In this document: in pieces, positions 37,384-49,154 of the stretch
Position numbering within the stretch: the stretch's first letter is position 1
Layout: every line of letters starts with the position of its first letter
Assembly (NCBI RefSeq): GCF_000472425.1
Contig: NZ_AXAI01000003.1
Span: forward strand, 188,156 to 252,155
Direction of reading: 5' to 3'
Length of the DNA: 64,000 nucleotides
DNA from: Bradyrhizobium sp. Tv2a-2
GTDB lineage: Bacteria > Pseudomonadota > Alphaproteobacteria > Rhizobiales > Xanthobacteraceae
Made by a program: the position numbers and the translations under genes
The notes under the pieces: model-generated
Seen by the model: only the letters and a program-made list of their open reading frames with translations
Told to the model about the DNA's origin: nothing
The model's database searches: none

Positions 37384-37686
37384 TCAGGGCTGCGGGCCGT
37401 CGAAACCTTCGATGATGATGAGGTCGGCAATCGAATGCGGCTGCCGCACCTTGATGTTCGCCTGATATTCCGGGGAGTTGTAGCAGGCCAGCGCGGTCTC
37501 ATAGTCCGGGAATTCGATCACGACATTGCGCGAACGGCTTTGGCCTTCCACGCCGGTGAACTTGCCGCCTCGCACGACATAGCGCGCACCGAACTTGTTG
37601 AAGATCGCTGGATTGGCCGCCGCGTAAGCCTTGTAGCCATCCTCGTTGTGAACGTCGACGCGCCCGATCCAATAGCCTTTTGCCAT
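37384..37686 (-). CDS. DUF1330 domain protein
   Basis: The 100-residue ferredoxin-like-fold protein starts MAKGYWIGRVDVHNEDGYKAY and contains the hallmark FGARYVVRGGKF and VVIEFPDYETALACYNSPEYQ of DUF1330 (PF07045). The family resembles dimeric alpha-beta barrel proteins of unknown function. It is 18 bp downstream of pyrF and 66 bp before dapB on the same strand. Confidence 0.9.
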   Translation of the reverse strand: MAKGYWIGRVDVHNEDGYKAYAAANPAIFNKFGARYVVRGGKFTGVEGQSRSRNVVIEFPDYETALACYNSPEYQANIKVRQPHSIADLIIIEGFDGPQP

Positions 37687-37704
37687 GCTTGTTCTTCCTT
37701 CTTG

Positions 37705-38415
37705 CTAGCTCACCAGTACCGGCATGATTTCGGCCACGATTGCGTCCGCGGCCGCCTTGGGATCAGCCGCCTCGACGACCGGGCGGCCGACAACAAGATA
37801 GTCCGCGCCCGCGGCGACCGCACGCGCCGGCGTCATGATGCGTTTCTGGTCTCCGCTTGCCGAACCGGCGGGTCGGATGCCCGGCGTGACCAGGCACAGC
37901 CGCTTCGCTACGATCTTGCGCAAGTTGGCCGCTTCCTCGGCCGAGCAGACCAGGCCGTCGACGCCAAGCTCGTCGGCCTGGCGCGCGCGCTGCGCGACCA
38001 GATCAGCGACGCCGAGCCGATAGCCCGCAGCCTTCACATCGTCTTCGTTGTAGGAGGTGAGCACCGTCACCGCGAGAATCTTCAGGTTCGGACCACGCGC
38101 TTCGACTGCTGCCTGCATGGTCTGCGGATAGGCATGCACGGTGAGAAAGGTAGCGCCTGACTTGGCGATATTCTCGACGCCGCGCGCGACCGTGTTGCCG
38201 ATGTCGTGCAGCTTGAGATCGAGGAAGACCTTCTTGCCCTTGTCGGCGAGCTTGCGCACGAGCGGCAAGCCGCCGGCAAAGGCGAGCTGGTAGCCGATCT
38301 TGTAGAAGGTAACGCTATCGCCGAGGCGCATCACCAGGGCCTCCGCTGCCTCCACGCTGGCCACATCGAGCGCCACGATCAGCCGGTCGCGGGGAGGGAT
38401 GTCGGTTGCAGGCAT
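37705..38415 (-). CDS. pyrF: orotidine 5'-phosphate decarboxylase
   Basis: PyrF converts OMP to UMP, the last step of pyrimidine synthesis. The 236-residue protein has [17 protein letters not shown] and the catalytic [10 protein letters not shown] motif, with [12 protein letters not shown] and the phosphate-binding [11 protein letters not shown] near the C-terminus. ATG 38415 is used because GAGGTGAG lies 5 bases upstream; a GTG at 38421 would add two residues. It is 7 bp downstream of the FMN reductase gene. Confidence 0.96.
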   Translation of the reverse strand: MPATDIPPRDRLIVALDVASVEAAEALVMRLGDSVTFYKIGYQLAFAGGLPLVRKLADKGKKVFLDLKLHDIGNTVARGVENIAKSGATFLTVHAYPQTMQAAVEARGPNLKILAVTVLTSYNEDDVKAAGYRLGVADLVAQRARQADELGVDGLVCSAEEAANLRKIVAKRLCLVTPGIRPAGSASGDQKRIMTPARAVAAGADYLVVGRPVVEAADPKAAADAIVAEIMPVLVS

Positions 38416-38422
38416 GCTCACC

Positions 38423-39001
38423 TCACATCATGCGTCGGGAGACGTCGATCAACTGCCGGACCAGCGCTTGCAGCGCCTCGCTATCGGCCGGATTCTTCAG
38501 CTTGTCCATATCGTCATAGGCCTGGTGCGCAAAGGAAAGCGAGAGCTGACTCGGGATCACATGGGCCTGCAGCGAGGCGAGGATCAATCGCAAGGCAGCC
38601 AGCGCCCGTGTTCCGCCGAGCCGGTTCTCCGAGGCGGCCGCGATCGCAAAGGGACGCTGGCGGAACACCTGGCCACGCGTCTCATGGGGATCCTGCACCC
38701 GGCTGACCCAATCGAGCATATTCTTCAGCAGAGCCGGGACGGAGGCATTGTATTCGGGCGTTACAAGCAGGATGCCGTGATGGGCCGCCATCATGCGCTT
38801 GATATTGAGCGCGTTCTTCGGCACCCCGGATTTGGCCTGCAGGTCACCGTCATAGATCGGCAACGCAAAATCGGCGAGTGACAGCCGGGTCACCTCGACA
38901 CCGGCGAGCGCAAACTCATAGGCGGCCTGCGCCGCCAGCTTCGCATTGTGCGAGCCGCTGCGCAGCGAGCCGGGTATGATCAGGATCTTCGGCGCGGCCA
39001 T
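38423..39001 (-). CDS. NADPH-dependent FMN reductase
   Basis: The 192-residue flavodoxin-like protein has [19 protein letters not shown], the phosphate loop of the ChrR/YieF branch. It also has [24 protein letters not shown], the isoalloxazine-contacting segment. It reduces quinones, chromate or azo compounds with NADPH, usually as a protection against redox cycling. It lies between pmtA and pyrF in the same run, 54 bp after pmtA. Confidence 0.9.
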   Translation of the reverse strand: MAAPKILIIPGSLRSGSHNAKLAAQAAYEFALAGVEVTRLSLADFALPIYDGDLQAKSGVPKNALNIKRMMAAHHGILLVTPEYNASVPALLKNMLDWVSRVQDPHETRGQVFRQRPFAIAAASENRLGGTRALAALRLILASLQAHVIPSQLSLSFAHQAYDDMDKLKNPADSEALQALVRQLIDVSRRMM

Positions 39002-39055
39002 CTCTGGAAAAACGCATTCCGGGTTGATGCACCCGACAAATGCGGCGGGCGCGGG

Positions 39056-39655
39056 TTAGTCCTTGCGATACACCCACACGCGGGCGGGTGGAAGATTCAT
39101 CCAGATTCGCTCGGAGGCCTCGGTGGAGACGCCGGGCAACGATTTCGGAATCGGCGGGACCACCGAATAAGTGTACTGCACGAACGGGGCACCCGGCGCC
39201 AGCGTTGCGAAGGCATCGCGGATCAGGCGCAGCCTGGTCAGCATCGGTTTCGTCACCAGCGGCAGCGAGGAGACGATGGCAGTCGCGGGCGCGCCCAGCA
39301 CGTTCCAGAGCGTATCGCGCAGGCGATAGGCATCGCCCTGCACCACCTTCGCCTGCGGATAGCGGTCGCGCAACAACGCACAGAAGCCCGGATTATATTC
39401 GACCAGCACCAGCCGCTTCTGGTCGATGCCGTGCTCGACCAGGGCGCTGGTGATCGCGCCGGTGCCGGGGCCAAGCTCGATCACCGGACCTGTGGCATGG
39501 CGATCGACATATTGCGCCATTGTGCGGGCCAGAGGGCGGCCCGACGGCATCACGGCGCCGACGTGGAGCGGCTTCTCAATCCATGAACGGAGAAAACGAA
39601 CCTCGTCGTCAAGCCGAGGTTTTTTCAGCGTACGCACGGACGATTGCGAGGGCAT
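39056..39655 (-). CDS. pmtA: phospholipid N-methyltransferase (PmtA type)
   Basis: The 199-residue SAM-dependent methyltransferase has motif I IELGPGTGAITSAL (Glu60-Gly66) preceded by GAVMPSGRPLARTMA, the membrane-binding N-terminus typical of Sinorhizobium-type PmtA. It methylates phosphatidylethanolamine towards phosphatidylcholine, important for the rhizobial membrane and for symbiosis. In B. japonicum pmtA is known to lie downstream of dnaKJ (recollection of published work), exactly as here. The alternative annotation, a KsgA-like rRNA methylase, is less fitting. Confidence 0.85.
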   Translation of the reverse strand: MPSQSSVRTLKKPRLDDEVRFLRSWIEKPLHVGAVMPSGRPLARTMAQYVDRHATGPVIELGPGTGAITSALVEHGIDQKRLVLVEYNPGFCALLRDRYPQAKVVQGDAYRLRDTLWNVLGAPATAIVSSLPLVTKPMLTRLRLIRDAFATLAPGAPFVQYTYSVVPPIPKSLPGVSTEASERIWMNLPPARVWVYRKD

Positions 39656-39881
39656 GTCACTAACCAGACGGGACCGCGTTTTGCGCGGTGGATGTCAGAA
39701 AACAGTCACAAAGACGTATAGGCAGGCGACGGGGCGGTCAAGCCGCACCGCGACAGCGGCAACCGGCCGACACCGCTGAGGCTTGGCGATAACACCCTGG
39801 ATTGTCTTAAGTTTCGGCCGTGGTCACAGCGCGGCATAAAACGACATTCCGCGCATGGCTGCCAACTCGCACGCAGAACGG

Positions 39882-41012
<1,131 letters not shown>

Positions 41013-41087
41013 CCGTCAGACCCGCCCAAACTTCATCTTCATCCCGTAAGAACTGCAAGAATCATGCAGCCTCCGGCTTAATGAACA

Positions 41088-41138
41088 ATGACCCTCATCC
41101 ATCGAGACGCTGACGGCGCTCTTTGGTATGAGGGTCAT
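41088..41138 (-). promoter_or_regulatory. hairpin between dnaK and dnaJ
   Basis: ATGACCCTCAT (41088-41098) is perfectly complementary to ATGAGGGTCAT (41128-41138), separated by 29 nt. In the transcript it would form between dnaK and dnaJ and could attenuate, mark a processing site or protect the dnaK 3' end. No long U-tract follows, so it is not a standard terminator. Confidence 0.7.
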
Positions 41139-41156
41139 GATCAATGCCCGCGCCCT

Positions 41157-43052
<1,896 letters not shown>

Positions 43053-43156
43053 GGTCCTCACATCCTTCCTTTTGCGGCAGGTTGGCAGGGCCCTGACGGC
43101 GCCCGGTCCGAACCCCCTCTAGATCAAAAACTCGCGATATTGCGACGGTGAGCCTC

Positions 43157-43184
43157 ATATAGGAGGGGGCCATCGGGCCGCAAG
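43157..43184 (-). promoter_or_regulatory. RpoH-type heat-shock promoter of dnaKJ
   Basis: On the minus strand CTTG (43184-43181) is followed after 18 bp by CTATAT (43162-43157), matching the alphaproteobacterial sigma-32 pattern CTTG-N17-18-CYTATNT. It lies about 105 nt before the dnaK start. No CIRCE element (TTAGCACTC palindrome) is present. Confidence 0.65.
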
Positions 43185-43487
43185 GACCGAACGGCAATCC
43201 CGGCGCCGGAAAAAGCCGTGCAATTGAAAGATAGTGTCGACCGATGCGGCCCAGCCCGGCCGCTTGTCAAGGAATGGCGGGCGCAAACCGCGCCGTGGCG
43301 GGTCCGGTCGGGCGTCAGCGGAAGCGTTCCCCGGACCCTGTTGCCGGCAGGTCAAACCCGCTAAAAGCGACGGGACCGAGGGCGCATCCCAAGACCCGTC
43401 GGGCGACCGTCCGTCAAGCGACTGCGCGTCAACGGGCCGCATTCGCCGACCATGGAACGGCCTTAATACAACCGAAATAGGTTCTTC
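43185..43487. other. divergent intergenic region, dnaK / secreted protein
   Basis: About 300 bp between the dnaK promoter and the start at 43488. It is GC-rich with no conserved ORF. It probably contains the promoter of the secreted-protein gene (AT-rich TTAATACAACC shortly before 43488). No clear inverted repeat or riboswitch was recognised. Confidence 0.4.
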
Positions 43488-44423
43488 ATGAAGCCTGCCA
43501 GACTCCTGACCGCCGTCGTCCTGCTCGTTGCCGCGCTCAAGCCAGCTTTTGCCGCGGACACCGTATTTCCACAGGGAGTAAGGGTCGGGTTGACCCCGCT
43601 GGTCGGCCTCTCCGTCGCAAAGACCTTCCCCGGCTTCGAAACCGAGGACCACAGCGTGAAGGTGCTGGTGACCGAGCTTCCGGCGGACGCCTACAACGAG
43701 GTGAAGAACGCATTCACCAATCCCGCCGGCGTGAGCGGCGTCAAGCCGGAGAGCCTTGAGACCGCCGCGGGCCCTGCCTATTACACCGTCGAGAACGCCA
43801 AAGAGGGCGCGACCAATGTCCGACGCTATTCGATGATCCTGTCGGCCGGCACCTTTTCCGGCTATGTCGCCGTGCAGGTCCCGGAAGATACCAGCAAGAT
43901 CTACACTGACGATGCCATCCGGCAGATGTTCGCCTCCGCGACCCTGCGCAAGGAGGTGCCGATCAGCGAGCAACTGGGCATGCTGCCCTTCAAGCTCAAC
44001 GACCTCGCGAGCTTCAAGAACGTACGCACGCTGGCGCCCGGTGCTGCCGTCATTCTCGCCGATGCCGACGAGAAGACCGGCTTTGAGCCGGCCCCATTCA
44101 TGATCATCGGGATCATCGGCGCCACGCCGCCGGAGGCCAATGACCGCGCCCGCTTCGCCCAGCAGGCCGCGACCAATATCCCTGGTGTCCGCGACGCGCA
44201 CATCACGATGGCCGAGCCGATCCGGATCGGCGGCATGCCCGGCTATGAAACGCGGATCAATGCAACCAGCGGCAAGGACAACACCCAGGTCACCGTGGTG
44301 CAATGGATCCGCTTTGGCGGGGCGACCTCAATGCGGATCGTCGGCAGCGCGCCGCGCGACCAGTGGTCGGCGGCGTTTCCACGCTTCCGCGCCGTACGCG
44401 ACGGCATCGAGCCCAAAAGCTAA
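43488..44423 (+). CDS. secreted hypothetical protein
   Basis: The 311-residue protein has a Sec signal peptide (RLLTAVVLLVAALKPAFA, cleavage before ADTVFPQG) and no membrane helix after it, so it is periplasmic. The mature sequence has FPQGVRVGLTPLVGLSVAKTFPGFE at its start and ends with MRIVGSAPRDQWSAAFPRFRAVRDGI. It has no Cys and no recognised catalytic motif. It is conserved in length with other Bradyrhizobium hypothetical proteins as far as I recall. It is divergent from dnaK; function unknown. Confidence 0.75.
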   Translation: MKPARLLTAVVLLVAALKPAFAADTVFPQGVRVGLTPLVGLSVAKTFPGFETEDHSVKVLVTELPADAYNEVKNAFTNPAGVSGVKPESLETAAGPAYYTVENAKEGATNVRRYSMILSAGTFSGYVAVQVPEDTSKIYTDDAIRQMFASATLRKEVPISEQLGMLPFKLNDLASFKNVRTLAPGAAVILADADEKTGFEPAPFMIIGIIGATPPEANDRARFAQQAATNIPGVRDAHITMAEPIRIGGMPGYETRINATSGKDNTQVTVVQWIRFGGATSMRIVGSAPRDQWSAAFPRFRAVRDGIEPKS

Positions 44424-44424
44424 G

Positions 44425-44526
44425 GCATGGTCCGGAAAAGTGTGAAGCGGTTTTCCGAAAAGATCATGCTCGACCAAAGACCTAAAGCGCGACGACGATT
44501 CAACCAAATCTCATCGCGCTTTAAGG
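44425..44526. repeat. dispersed palindromic repeat, family A, copy 2
   Basis: This copy is in reverse orientation to 36401-36504 and about nine-tenths identical by eye. It contains GGAAAAGTGTGAAGCGGTTT and ACCTAAAGCGCGAC ... TCATCGCGCTTTA. It sits between the convergent secreted-protein gene and grpE. Confidence 0.88.
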
Positions 44527-44569
44527 CATCAACAGCTAAGGGATAACGAGCTGAGAGATAGCGCGGCCC

Positions 44570-45178
44570 TCAGGCCGCGCTTGGCTCGTTGCCGTTGGCG
44601 GCCGCAGGAGCTGCCTTCACGCCACCTTTGGAGACGCCGACCAGCGCCGGCCGCAGCACGCGATCGCCGATAGTGTAGCCGGCCTGCACCACCTGCACCA
44701 CGGTACCTGCCGGCACTGAGGCGTCGGGCACTTCATACATTGCCTGGTGGAAGTTCGGATCGAACCTGTTGCCCGACGGATCGAGGCGCTTCACGCCATA
44801 TTTCTCCAGCGTGTTGTGCAGCGAGCGTTCGGTGAGCTCGACGCCTTCGATCAGCGATTTCAGGCCCGGATCGGCGTTGGCGCGGGCCTCCGCCGGCACC
44901 GCATCCAGGGCGCGCTGCAGATTGTCGGCGATGTCGAGCACGTCGCGCGCAAAGCCGGTGACGCCGTAGGTCCGCGCATCCTGCACCTCTTTCGCGGTGC
45001 GCTTGCGCAGGTTCTCCATCTCGGCCAGCGTGCGCAGCATCTTGTCACGCGCGTCGGCCGCTTCCCGCGCCAGCGCCTCCGCCGATGCCGGCTCGGGGTC
45101 GTCGGGCATGATGTAGGGCTTTGACATCACGGGCTCGCTGGGGTTCGCCGGATCGTTCTTCGGCTCGGAATCGGACAT
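44570..45178 (-). CDS. grpE: nucleotide exchange factor GrpE
   Basis: The 202-residue protein has an acidic disordered N-terminus, a long coiled coil ([26 protein letters not shown] region) and a beta-domain ending GVSKGG. The GrpE signature [11 protein letters not shown]...[23 protein letters not shown] is clear. It releases ADP from DnaK. It is downstream of hrcA with a 107-bp gap that contains a weak RpoH-like signal. An Ala/Pro-rich C-terminal tail is species-typical. Confidence 0.97.
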   Translation of the reverse strand: MSDSEPKNDPANPSEPVMSKPYIMPDDPEPASAEALAREAADARDKMLRTLAEMENLRKRTAKEVQDARTYGVTGFARDVLDIADNLQRALDAVPAEARANADPGLKSLIEGVELTERSLHNTLEKYGVKRLDPSGNRFDPNFHQAMYEVPDASVPAGTVVQVVQAGYTIGDRVLRPALVGVSKGGVKAAPAAANGNEPSAA

Positions 45179-45228
45179 TGACGGCCTTTTCGAGAAATCG
45201 CTCAGTTCATGTTCTTCGCTTGCGCGGG

Positions 45229-45257
45229 ATATCGTGCTTTAGGCGGCGAAAATCAAG
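45229..45257 (-). promoter_or_regulatory. weak RpoH-like promoter of grpE
   Basis: On the minus strand CTTG (45257-45254) is followed after 19 bp by CGATAT (45234-45229). It resembles the dnaK promoter but deviates at one -10 base and has long spacing. The distance to grpE (about 50 bp) is suitable. Confidence 0.3.
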
Positions 45258-45285
45258 CGCCCGTGAACGGGCAAAGGGCTCGCAA

Positions 45286-46374
45286 TCAGCCGCCCAGAAT
45301 CCGGCTCACGATGCGGGCGGCATAGTCCACGGTCGGAATGACCCGCGCATAATTGAGCCTTGTCGGGCCGATCACGCCGAGAACGCCGACAATGTGGCCG
45401 GCGGCATCGCGATAGGGCGCGATGATGGTCGAGGAACCCGACAGCGAGAACAATTTGTTCTCCGAGCCAATGAAAATCCGCACGCCCTCGGCCTGTTCCG
45501 CGCGGCCCAACAGGTCGACGACGCCACGTTTGGTCTCGAGATCATCGAACAGCAGCCGCACCCGCTCGAGATCATCAAGCGCATGCAGATCTTCCAGCAG
45601 ATTGGCGTGGCCCCGCACGATCAGCTGGCGGTCCTCGTTGTCGCCGCCGGACCAGCTGGCAAGCCCCGCCGCGATCACTTTCTGGGTCAATTGATCGAGC
45701 TCGGCGCGTCCCTGCGTCAGCGCAGTCTCAAGCTCGAGCCGGGCTTCGGCCAGCGTGCGACCGCGTATCCGTGCATTGAGGAAATTGGAGGCCTCCATCA
45801 ACGCGGAGGAGGGCACGCCGGGTGGCAGGGTCAGCACCCTGTTCTCGACCTGGCCGTCCTCGCCGACCAGGATCACCAGCGCGCGCTCGGGCTCCAGCCG
45901 CACGAACTCGATATGTTTCAGCCGCGCATTGGATTTCGGGGTCAGCACCACCGCGGCCGCCCGCGTCAATCCAGACAGCCGCGTGAGCGCCTCGCCTAAC
46001 GCGGCCTCCACCGATTGGGCGCGCCCGACGGAAGCGAGCTGGCTCTGAATGGTCTGCCGCTCGTCGGCGGTGAGGTCGCCGATCTGCATCAGGGCATCGA
46101 CGAAGAATCGCAAACCGAGTTCCGTCGGCAGCCGGCCGGCCGAGGTATGCGGGGCATAGATCAACCCAAGTTGTTCCAGGTCGGCCATGACATTTCGGAC
46201 CGAGGCCGGCGACAGCGGAACCGCGATCAGGCGCGAAATATTGCGCGAACCGACGGGCTCGCCGGTCGCAAGGTAGCTTTCGACGATCTGGCGAAAAATC
46301 TCCCGCGAACGCTCGTTGAGCTGGGCAAGCCCGGCAGGTGGCGTCATCAGGTGGATCGGATCGTGGTGGGCCAA
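45286..46374 (-). CDS. hrcA: heat-inducible transcription repressor HrcA
   Basis: The 362-residue protein has a winged HTH ([26 protein letters not shown]) and the family segments [28 protein letters not shown] and [31 protein letters not shown]. HrcA represses groESL-type genes through CIRCE; no CIRCE occurs in this window, so its targets lie elsewhere. TTG 46374 is used because GGAAGGAG lies 6 bases before it; ATG 46347 would shorten the protein by nine residues. It is divergent from rph and upstream of grpE. Confidence 0.96.
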   Translation of the reverse strand: MAHHDPIHLMTPPAGLAQLNERSREIFRQIVESYLATGEPVGSRNISRLIAVPLSPASVRNVMADLEQLGLIYAPHTSAGRLPTELGLRFFVDALMQIGDLTADERQTIQSQLASVGRAQSVEAALGEALTRLSGLTRAAAVVLTPKSNARLKHIEFVRLEPERALVILVGEDGQVENRVLTLPPGVPSSALMEASNFLNARIRGRTLAEARLELETALTQGRAELDQLTQKVIAAGLASWSGGDNEDRQLIVRGHANLLEDLHALDDLERVRLLFDDLETKRGVVDLLGRAEQAEGVRIFIGSENKLFSLSGSSTIIAPYRDAAGHIVGVLGVIGPTRLNYARVIPTVDYAARIVSRILGG

Positions 46375-46523
46375 TCGCTACTCCTTCCAACGCCTATAAT
46401 TTGTCCCTCCGCGGCCCCCCTGACAAGCCGGAGATCGCCCCCATGGGGGCTTGCCGCCCCGCCGTCCCCCACCTACAAGCTGCGCCAGCCTTATTTTCTT
46501 TGCCGAATTTTCGGAGGATTCCC

Positions 46524-47237
46524 ATGCGGCCGAGCCGCCGTGCCCCGGACGAACTACGCGCCGTCAGCCTGGAACGCGGCGTGGTCAAATATGCCGAGGG
46601 CTCCTGCCTGGTGAAATTCGGCGATACCCATGTGCTGGTGACGGCGACATTGGAAGACCGCCTGCCGCCCTGGCTCAAGGGCCAGGGCCGCGGCTGGGTC
46701 ACGGCCGAATATGGCATGCTGCCGCGCGCCACCCTGGAGCGGACCCGGCGCGAAGCCGCCGCCGGAAAGCAGAGCGGACGCACCGTGGAGATCCAGCGCC
46801 TGATCGGCCGCTCCTTGCGCGCGACCGTGGATCTCGAGGCGCTCGGCGAGCGCCAGATCACCGTCGATTGCGACGTGCTGCAGGCCGATGGCGGCACGCG
46901 CACGGCGTCCATCACCGGCGCCTGGGTCGCGCTGGCCGACTGCCTTGGCTGGATGAAGGCGCGCAACATGGTGAAGGGGACCGTGCTGCGCGACAATGTC
47001 GCCGCGATCTCCTGCGGGATTTTCAATGGCACACCGGTGCTCGATCTCGATTACGCCGAGGATTCCGAAGCCGAGACCGACGCCAATTTTGTCATGACCG
47101 GCGACGGCCGCATCATCGAGGTGCAGGGCACCGCGGAAAAAACGCCGTTCACGCAGGATGAATTCCTGGCGCTGATGGCGCTCGCCCGCAAAGGCGTTGC
47201 GCGGCTGGTCGACCTGCAGAAAATGGCGGTGACCTAA
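46524..47237 (+). CDS. rph: ribonuclease PH
   Basis: Rph trims tRNA 3' ends phosphorolytically. The 237-residue protein starts [20 protein letters not shown] and has [42 protein letters not shown] plus [44 protein letters not shown] (segments diagnostic of RNase PH, each visible). Catalytic Asp lies in the [13 protein letters not shown] region. GGAGGA precedes ATG 46524. It forms an operon with rdgB 5 bp downstream and is divergent from hrcA. Confidence 0.97.
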   Translation: MRPSRRAPDELRAVSLERGVVKYAEGSCLVKFGDTHVLVTATLEDRLPPWLKGQGRGWVTAEYGMLPRATLERTRREAAAGKQSGRTVEIQRLIGRSLRATVDLEALGERQITVDCDVLQADGGTRTASITGAWVALADCLGWMKARNMVKGTVLRDNVAAISCGIFNGTPVLDLDYAEDSEAETDANFVMTGDGRIIEVQGTAEKTPFTQDEFLALMALARKGVARLVDLQKMAVT

Positions 47238-47242
47238 GGACC

Positions 47243-47878
47243 ATGCATCGTCGGATCACAGGCAAGCTCGTCATCGCTACTCACAATCCCGGCAAGCTCG
47301 CGGAGATGCGCGAGCTGTTGACGCCTTATGGGATCGAGGCCATGTCGGCGGGCGAGCTTGGTCTCGACGAGCCGGAGGAGACCGGCGATACATTCCAGGC
47401 CAATGCGAGGATCAAAGCGATCGCCGCGGCGAACGCCGCGAAGCTGCCGGCCTTTGCCGACGATTCGGGACTGGCGGTCGATGCGCTGAACGGTGCGCCT
47501 GGCATTTTCTCCGCGCGCTGGGCCGGGTCGAACAAGGATTTCAACGCGGCGATGGCGCAGATCGAGCGCCTGCTGCAGGAGCGGGGCGCCACCACGCCCG
47601 GCAGACGAGGCGCGCATTTCGTCTCCGCGCTCTGCGTCGCCTGGCCCGATGGCCATATCGAGGAGGTCGAGGCGCACGTCGACGGCACGCTGGTCTGGCC
47701 GCCACGCGGCACCGCGGGCTTCGGCTACGATCCCATGTTCATGCCCAATGGCTTCGACCGCAGCTTTGGCGAGATGACCAGCATCGAGAAGCATGGGCTG
47801 CCGCCTCTGGGGCTGGGTCTGTCGCACCGCGCCCGCGCCTTCGTGAAGCTTGCGGAGGTCTGCCTTGAGCCGCGCTAA
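47243..47878 (+). CDS. rdgB: XTP/dITP pyrophosphatase (non-canonical purine NTPase)
   Basis: This 211-residue Ham1/RdgB-family enzyme removes ITP and XTP from the nucleotide pool. It has [17 protein letters not shown] at the N-terminus, the metal-binding [24 protein letters not shown] and the [23 protein letters not shown] segment. The gene starts 5 bp after rph and its 3' end overlaps hemW by 14 nt. Confidence 0.97.
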   Translation: MHRRITGKLVIATHNPGKLAEMRELLTPYGIEAMSAGELGLDEPEETGDTFQANARIKAIAAANAAKLPAFADDSGLAVDALNGAPGIFSARWAGSNKDFNAAMAQIERLLQERGATTPGRRGAHFVSALCVAWPDGHIEEVEAHVDGTLVWPPRGTAGFGYDPMFMPNGFDRSFGEMTSIEKHGLPPLGLGLSHRARAFVKLAEVCLEPR

Positions 47879-49046
47879 GGCGAAGCAGGCCAGAGGAGCG
47901 ACGCAGACGGCGTTCGGCGTCTATGTGCATTGGCCGTTCTGTCTCTCCAAATGTCCCTATTGCGACTTCAACAGCCATGTGCGGCATGCGGCGATCGACG
48001 AGGCGCGCTTTGCGAACGCCTTCGCGCGCGAGATCGAGACCACGGCTGCGCGCATTCCCGGCCGCGAGGTGACGTCGATCTTTCTCGGCGGCGGCACGCC
48101 GTCGCTGATGCAGCCGCAAACCGTCGGCGCCATTCTCGAGGCGATCGGCAAGCATTGGCAGGTCGCCGCCGACGTCGAGGTCACGCTGGAAGCGAATCCG
48201 ACCAGCGTCGAGGCGACACGCTTTGCCGGTTACCGCGCGGCGGGCGTCAACCGCGTCTCGCTCGGCGTGCAGGCACTCGACGACGCATCGCTGAAGGCAC
48301 TCGGCCGACTGCATAGCGCGCGCGAGGCGCTCGATGCCGTCGCGATCGCGCGCAAGGCCTTCGAGCGCTACTCCTTCGACCTGATCTACGCCCGGCCGGA
48401 TCAGACGCCGCAAATGTGGGCGGCTGAATTACAGCAAGCCATTGGCGAAGCCGCCGAACATCTGTCGCTCTATCAACTCACCATCGAGGAAGGCACGCCC
48501 TTCTTCGGCCTGCACGCGGCCGGCAAATTGCAGACGCCGGACGAGGCGGTCGCGCGTGCCCTCTACGACGTGACCCAGGAAATCTGCGCGCGCCATGGCC
48601 TGCCGGCCTACGAGATTTCCAACCACGCCCGCGATGGCGCGGAATGCCGGCACAATCTGGTCTACTGGCGGGGCCAGGAATATGCCGGCATCGGTCCCGG
48701 CGCGCATGGCCGGCTCGATATCAACGGCATCCGGCATGCGACCGCGACCGAGAAACGGCCCGAAGCCTGGCTGATGCGGGTCGAGGCGAACGGCCATGGC
48801 GTCGTCACCGACGACTCACTCAACAGCGAAGAGCGCGCCGACGAATTCCTGCTGATGGGCCTGCGGCTCGCCGAAGGCATCGATCCCAGGCGTTATGCGA
48901 CGCTCGCCGGGCGCTCGCTCGATCCCGACCGCATCGCACTGCTGCGCGAGGAGGGCGCGATCGCGGTCGACAGCGACGGCCGCCTGCGCGTCACGCAGGC
49001 CGGCTTTCCCGTGCTCGATGCGGTGGTCGCGGATCTCGCGGCTTAG
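47865..49046 (+). CDS. hemW: radical SAM heme chaperone HemW
   Basis: The 393-residue protein has the radical SAM cluster Cys26-x3-Cys30-x2-Cys33 (CLSKCPYC) and the following FNSH that separates HemW from Hem[12 protein letters not shown] and [16 protein letters not shown] follow, then a C-terminal HemW domain. It inserts heme into target enzymes rather than oxidising coproporphyrinogen. TTG 47865 is used, because GGAGG lies 6 bases upstream. The gene overlaps rdgB. Confidence 0.93.
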   Translation: MSRAKAKQARGATQTAFGVYVHWPFCLSKCPYCDFNSHVRHAAIDEARFANAFAREIETTAARIPGREVTSIFLGGGTPSLMQPQTVGAILEAIGKHWQVAADVEVTLEANPTSVEATRFAGYRAAGVNRVSLGVQALDDASLKALGRLHSAREALDAVAIARKAFERYSFDLIYARPDQTPQMWAAELQQAIGEAAEHLSLYQLTIEEGTPFFGLHAAGKLQTPDEAVARALYDVTQEICARHGLPAYEISNHARDGAECRHNLVYWRGQEYAGIGPGAHGRLDINGIRHATATEKRPEAWLMRVEANGHGVVTDDSLNSEERADEFLLMGLRLAEGIDPRRYATLAGRSLDPDRIALLREEGAIAVDSDGRLRVTQAGFPVLDAVVADLAA

Positions 49047-49154
49047 ACTAGAGTGTTTTCGAGCGAAGTGGGGTCCGGTTCGCGTGAAGAAAACGCGTCA
49101 AAACAAGAATCTAGAGCTCCGGTTCTGATTCAATCAGAACCGGAAATGCTCTAG
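49047..49154. repeat. dispersed palindromic repeat, family B (full copy)
   Basis: The element is bounded by ACTAGAG and CTCTAGT and contains CCGGTTCTGATT paired with AATCAGAACCGG around a single base (about 49115-49141), plus a second small hairpin to the left. The left half, read in reverse complement, matches 10526-10580. It lies between the convergent hemW and LpoA-like genes and may end both transcripts. Confidence 0.85.

Noticed and set aside
43053-43487. CIRCE element near dnaK
   Set aside because: Looked for TTAGCACTC-N9-GAGTGCTAA on both strands around dnaK, grpE and hrcA; not present.
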